The position numbers and the translations under genes are program-made. Below are positions 5,815 to 8,926 of a DNA stretch of 8,926 nucleotides, in pieces; the stretch's first letter is position 1; each line of letters starts with the position of its first letter. Below the pieces are notes generated by a model. It was given only the letters and a program-made list of their open reading frames with translations, was not told the origin of the DNA and ran no database searches. Source of the stretch: Sulfurospirillum sp. UBA6810 (lineage in GTDB: Bacteria; Campylobacterota; Campylobacteria; Campylobacterales; Sulfurospirillaceae); contig DKEY01000053.1 of assembly GCA_002469305.1 (NCBI GenBank), positions 9,921 to 18,846 of the forward strand, in the 5' to 3' direction.

Positions 5815-7043
5815 AAAAAATCACAGTTTTATGTATGATAGCACCAGCTATTATATATGCAGATAGTTTACAGTCACTTATAGATACTGCTACAAATAAA
5901 AATGATATAGTAATCTCAAAAGCATTAACCCAAGATGCAAGAGTCAAAGAGGTAGAATCATCTCAAAGTGCATATTACCCAACGATTGATGTTGGCGGGG
6001 GATATCAAAGTTTAGATGAGAAGACTCCAAATGCACCAGGTGATGTTTATAATGGCTATATAAAATTTGGAGTTGATTTATATGATGGCGGTAAAAAATC
6101 AAGCACAGTTGACAAGACAAAAGCTCTTTTAGAAGCTGCAAAGTTTGATACGATGGCTTATAAAAAGAGTTTAGAACTCTCTATCACACAAGATTTTTAT
6201 AACATAAAAAGTGTTGAAGCAAGTTTAAGAGCACTAGAAGAGAAAAATACACAGTTAGAAGCAGAGTTGGAGAGAATTAAACAGTTTTTTGACGTGGGAA
6301 GTGCAACAAAAGATGAGATAGATAAACTTCAAGCAGCACTAAGCAACAATGTGTATCAAATAGATACAACAAAGTACCAAATCCTCTCTTTGAAAAAGCT
6401 CCTTGGGATAAAAGTTGGAAAAGTAATTGATGTGCTTGATGACTCAACAATTACAGCTCCAAAAGAGGTTCAAAAAGATGTGAGTGATGATATCAAAGTA
6501 CTTAGGGCAAATGCTCTTTCATATGAGCATAATGCAAAAAGTCTTGATGCTACGTATATGCCACAAATTCGTCTTGAAGATACATTTAGTGTATATGATT
6601 ATGATAGAACAGATGCAACACATCCAGATGGGCTTGATAATCAAAATAAGCTCATGCTTACTTTCAATGTAAGACTTTTTGACAATGCAAGCGTGAGTAA
6701 GCAAAAAGAGTCAATTTTGATACAAAAAAAGGCTTTGGAAGCACAAATCAAACAAGCTGAACAAATTCAAGATATCAATGTAGAGTTAGCACTTTCAAAG
6801 ATAGAGACAACAAAAGCACAAATACAAAGTGCTAAAAGTTCACTAGAGTCAGCTACAAGTGCATATGAAACGATAGCTCAAAAATACCAAGTAGGTGTTG
6901 TGGACAACGTTGCCTACTTAGATGCACTCAGTACAAAAACTGATGCAAAAGCACAGTATGAAGCAGCATTGAACAATCTACAAATAGCATATGCAACATA
7001 CTATTACTATACAAATAACAACATCAAGGAATACACAAAATGA
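5811..7043 (+). CDS. TolC-family outer membrane efflux channel
   Basis: This is a 410-residue outer-membrane factor that forms the exit duct of a tripartite pump as a trimer crossing the outer membrane and periplasm. A short signal peptide (MKKITVLCMIAPAIIYA, cleavage about 17/18) is followed by two similar halves, each with long coiled-coil helices. The halves end in the matching segments FDVGSATKDEIDKLQAAL (about 161-178) and YQVGVVDNVAYLDALSTK (about 358-375), the internal duplication typical of TolC/OEP proteins. Candidate outer-membrane strands are YPTIDVGGGYQSL..YIKFGVDLYDGG and MPQIRLEDTFSVYDYD..LMLTFNVRLFDN. At 410 residues it is slightly shorter than E. coli TolC. C8 lies inside the hydrophobic core, not at a lipobox, so it is not expected to be lipidated. 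The start is set by AGAGGA at 5797-5802 and the ATGA overlap with marR. Confidence 0.92.
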   Translation: MKKITVLCMIAPAIIYADSLQSLIDTATNKNDIVISKALTQDARVKEVESSQSAYYPTIDVGGGYQSLDEKTPNAPGDVYNGYIKFGVDLYDGGKKSSTVDKTKALLEAAKFDTMAYKKSLELSITQDFYNIKSVEASLRALEEKNTQLEAELERIKQFFDVGSATKDEIDKLQAALSNNVYQIDTTKYQILSLKKLLGIKVGKVIDVLDDSTITAPKEVQKDVSDDIKVLRANALSYEHNAKSLDATYMPQIRLEDTFSVYDYDRTDATHPDGLDNQNKLMLTFNVRLFDNASVSKQKESILIQKKALEAQIKQAEQIQDINVELALSKIETTKAQIQSAKSSLESATSAYETIAQKYQVGVVDNVAYLDALSTKTDAKAQYEAALNNLQIAYATYYYYTNNNIKEYTK

Positions 7044-8167
7044 GAAAATTGACACAGATAGTTAAACTAAGTGCGACAGCACTTTTAGCAGTACCTGTAC
7101 TTATGAGTGCTGCCGAAGCTCCAAAAGGACAAATGCTTCTGCCTAAAGCGGATGTATATATAGTTCCATCAGCTAGCTCTTTGCCTATAAACTTGAAGTA
7201 TCCAGCGCAAATAACACCTTTTAAAAACGTAAAAGTTGTTGCAAGAGTTTCAGGAGTTTTAGAAGAAAAATTCTTTCAAGAGGGACAAAAAGTAGCTGAG
7301 GGTACACTCTTATACAAGATAGAAGATAGTATCTATAAAGCAAAAGTAGATGCAGCAAATGCATCAGTACAAATGGCACAAGCAAATTTAGACAATACTA
7401 CAAGAAATTGGAAAAGAATCAAAGAGCTTTTTGCAAAAAAAGCTGTTAGTTCAGAAAAAAGAGATGATGCACTCTCTGCTTACGAGCAAGCACTGGCCTC
7501 TTTTGCATTATCAAAAGCGCAGCTTCATCAAGCGTTGATAGATTTGAACTACACAAAAGTTGTGGCACCAATAGGCGGTATAGTAGGGATAAAACAAGTC
7601 GATGTTGGTGATTTTGTTTCACCTTCTATGAGTTCAAGTCTTATAGAAATTACACAAAACGATAAAGTATTTGTAGATTTTTCTATGCCTTTGAGTGATT
7701 ATGCAAATATAAAAAACAACATTTGGTCACTGCCAAGTAATGGAAAGATTAAAGTATTTTTAGAGGTAGATGGCAAGGCTACAAATAAAGAAGGTGTTAT
7801 AGACTTTGTAGATGTAAACGTAAATAAAGATACAGCAACTGTGAAGATGAGAGCGATTGTGGACAATAGTGATAATTATCTCATGGCAGGAAGCTTTGTC
7901 AGAGTCCTTTTAAATGACATTACACAAAAAGATATCATAACAGTACCTCAAAAAGCAGTTCTTCAAAATCCTCTAGGCACGATAGTATTTATCGAAGATA
8001 AAGGGGTAGTTGCAGTAAGACCTGTAAAAGTAGGTAACGAAACAGGTGATAAGTTTGTAGTGAGTGGTCCTTTAAAGAGTGGGGATAAAGTTATCGTTAA
8101 TAACTTTTTTAGACTCAAACCTGGAGCTCAAGTTGCAGTTGATAAAGTAATCAATGAGGTAAAATAA
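7040..8167 (+). CDS. RND efflux periplasmic adaptor (membrane fusion protein)
   Basis: This is a 375-residue HlyD/AcrA-type adaptor linking the inner-membrane pump to the outer-membrane channel. The N-terminus (about 1-27, MRKLTQIVKLSATALLAVPVLMSAAEA) is a signal sequence. There is no lipobox cysteine, so unlike AcrA it should be a free or signal-anchored periplasmic protein. Domains in order: first lipoyl half VVARVSGVLEEKFFQEGQKV (66-85), a modest alpha-hairpin with AQANLDNTTRNWKRIKELF (about 96-168), second lipoyl half YTKVVAPIGGIVGIKQVDVG (171-190), beta-barrel with VFVDFSMPLSDYANI and a late MAGSFVRVLL strand, and a membrane-proximal domain with VPQKAVLQNPLGTIVFIED. Start ATG 7040 overlaps the channel gene stop (ATGA), with AAGGA at 7026-7030. 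Its TAA shares one base with the pump ATG. It acts with both flanking gene products. Confidence 0.94.
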   Translation: MRKLTQIVKLSATALLAVPVLMSAAEAPKGQMLLPKADVYIVPSASSLPINLKYPAQITPFKNVKVVARVSGVLEEKFFQEGQKVAEGTLLYKIEDSIYKAKVDAANASVQMAQANLDNTTRNWKRIKELFAKKAVSSEKRDDALSAYEQALASFALSKAQLHQALIDLNYTKVVAPIGGIVGIKQVDVGDFVSPSMSSSLIEITQNDKVFVDFSMPLSDYANIKNNIWSLPSNGKIKVFLEVDGKATNKEGVIDFVDVNVNKDTATVKMRAIVDNSDNYLMAGSFVRVLLNDITQKDIITVPQKAVLQNPLGTIVFIEDKGVVAVRPVKVGNETGDKFVVSGPLKSGDKVIVNNFFRLKPGAQVAVDKVINEVK

Positions 8168-8926
8168 TGTTTTCAAAATTTTTCATAAACAGACCAATCT
8201 TTGCAACTGTTATATCATTTTTGATATTGATTGCAGGGATTGTGGCTATACAAGCACTACCAGTTAAAGAGTATCCAGCGGTTGCTCCTCCTCAGATAAA
8301 TGTGACTGCTACTTATCCTGGTGCAGATGCTGGAACACTAGCAAAAACAGTTTCGAGTACACTTGAAGATGCCATAAATGGTGTAGATAATATGACTTAT
8401 ATCACTTCAACAGCAGCGCCTAGTGGGGTTGTCTCTATGAGTGTGTACTTTAGTGTTGGAACGGATACTGCACAAGCAAAAGTAGATATCAATAACCGTG
8501 TACAGTTAGCGTTGAGCAAGTTGCCTCAAGAAGTACAAAGACAAGGGGTGAGCGTAACAGAACGTTCTCCTGATATGCTAAAAGTTATCGCTTTTACTTC
8601 GACAAATCCATCACATGATAGAGTTTATATCTCTAATTACTTGAGTGTAAATGTTATAGATGAGTTAAAGCGTTTAGATGGTGTTGGTGATGCAATAGTT
8701 TTTGGACAGAGTGACTATGCTATAAGATTGTGGATGGATCCAGGTAAATTAAAATTTTACAATCTTTCTATCGCAGATATAACCGCTAAAGTATCAAGCC
8801 AAAACAATCAATATGCAGCAGGAAGTGTTGGGGCTGAACCACTTGTAGAAAAAACACCTTATACGTATGTTGTCTCAACTGAAGGACGACTCAAAAATGT
8901 AGAAGAGTTTGAAAATATCATTATCC
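8167..8926 (+). CDS. RND-type inner membrane efflux pump (3' end outside window)
   Basis: This is the first 253 codons of an AcrB-like hydrophobe/amphiphile efflux (HAE1) transporter, normally about 1030-1050 residues, which uses proton influx to export drugs, bile-salt-like compounds or solvents. The start MFSKFFINRPIFATV (1-15) leads into transmembrane segment 1 (about 10-29). Then comes the classic LPVKEYPAVAPPQI (31-44), YPGADA (50-55), INGVDNMTYITS in PN1, LPQEVQRQGV, and GVGDAIVFGQSDYAIRLWMDP marking the PN2 region. The reading frame is open to the window end, with no frameshift. GAGG at 8156-8159, seven bases before the ATG, and the TAATG overlap with the adaptor stop fix the start. 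Family certain; the substrate range cannot be told from this part. Confidence 0.95.
   Translation, partial: MFSKFFINRPIFATVISFLILIAGIVAIQALPVKEYPAVAPPQINVTATYPGADAGTLAKTVSSTLEDAINGVDNMTYITSTAAPSGVVSMSVYFSVGTDTAQAKVDINNRVQLALSKLPQEVQRQGVSVTERSPDMLKVIAFTSTNPSHDRVYISNYLSVNVIDELKRLDGVGDAIVFGQSDYAIRLWMDPGKLKFYNLSIADITAKVSSQNNQYAAGSVGAEPLVEKTPYTYVVSTEGRLKNVEEFENIII

Noticed and set aside
5474..6141. Small - strand open frames opposite marR and the tolC-like gene
   Set aside because: Leu/Ser/Tyr-rich shadow translations opposite well-supported genes, without ribosome-binding sites.
6484..6704. Short open frames on both strands inside the TolC-like gene
   Set aside because: They overlap the confident channel gene in other frames and give Met/Ile/His-rich nonsense.
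4967..8926. Horizontal transfer of the efflux operon or a mobile element in the window
   Set aside because: Base and codon use look the same as in the infB cluster, and there are no integrase, transposase, terminal repeats or tRNA attachment site.

Overview
The window is an ordinary chromosomal segment of an AT-rich, Gram-negative bacterium, most likely a Campylobacterota (epsilonproteobacterial) species of the Sulfurimonas type. The grounds are the infB-rbfA-rimP gene order, the compact RibD, the AT-rich codon use and the general look of the proteins. The genus is an inference from protein style, not from an alignment. No rRNA, tRNA, CRISPR array, insertion sequence, prophage or integration site is visible. 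No gene-free stretch exceeds 300 bases; the two intergenic gaps are about 90 bases each.

Left part (bases 1-4975, + strand): a translation and ribosome-maturation cluster running into metabolism. It begins inside infB (translation initiation factor IF-2, 5' end cut off by the window). After an 88-base gap with two stem-loops come rbfA (16S rRNA maturation and cold adaptation), rimP (30S maturation), ribD (bifunctional riboflavin deaminase/reductase) and a TauE/SafE-type membrane permease. From rbfA onward each start codon overlaps the previous stop (4, 7 and 8 bases), which suggests one translationally coupled transcript.

Middle (4967-5376): a small DUF309-type gene on the - strand converges on the permease gene, overlapping its 3' end by 9 bases. 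It diverges from the next operon across a 95-base intergenic region. That region carries a promoter in each direction. The leftward one has an extended -10 so close to the start codon that the mRNA should be leaderless. The rightward one has near-consensus -35/-10 boxes followed by a perfect 16-bp palindrome plus an upstream half-site.

Right part (5377-8926, + strand): a MarR-type regulator followed by a complete tripartite RND efflux system: TolC-family outer-membrane channel, periplasmic adaptor, and AcrB-type inner-membrane pump (3' end cut off by the window). Start/stop overlaps are 4, 4 and 1 bases. The palindrome beside the promoter is the likely operator through which the MarR protein represses its own operon, released when it senses a ligand. 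A vicinal Cys-Cys in the wing of the MarR protein hints at thiol or metal sensing.

I do not see a previously undescribed system here. The observations most worth checking are the MarR operator, the leaderless DUF309 promoter, a 16-bp repeat read in two different frames inside the DUF309 gene, and the double hairpin before rbfA.
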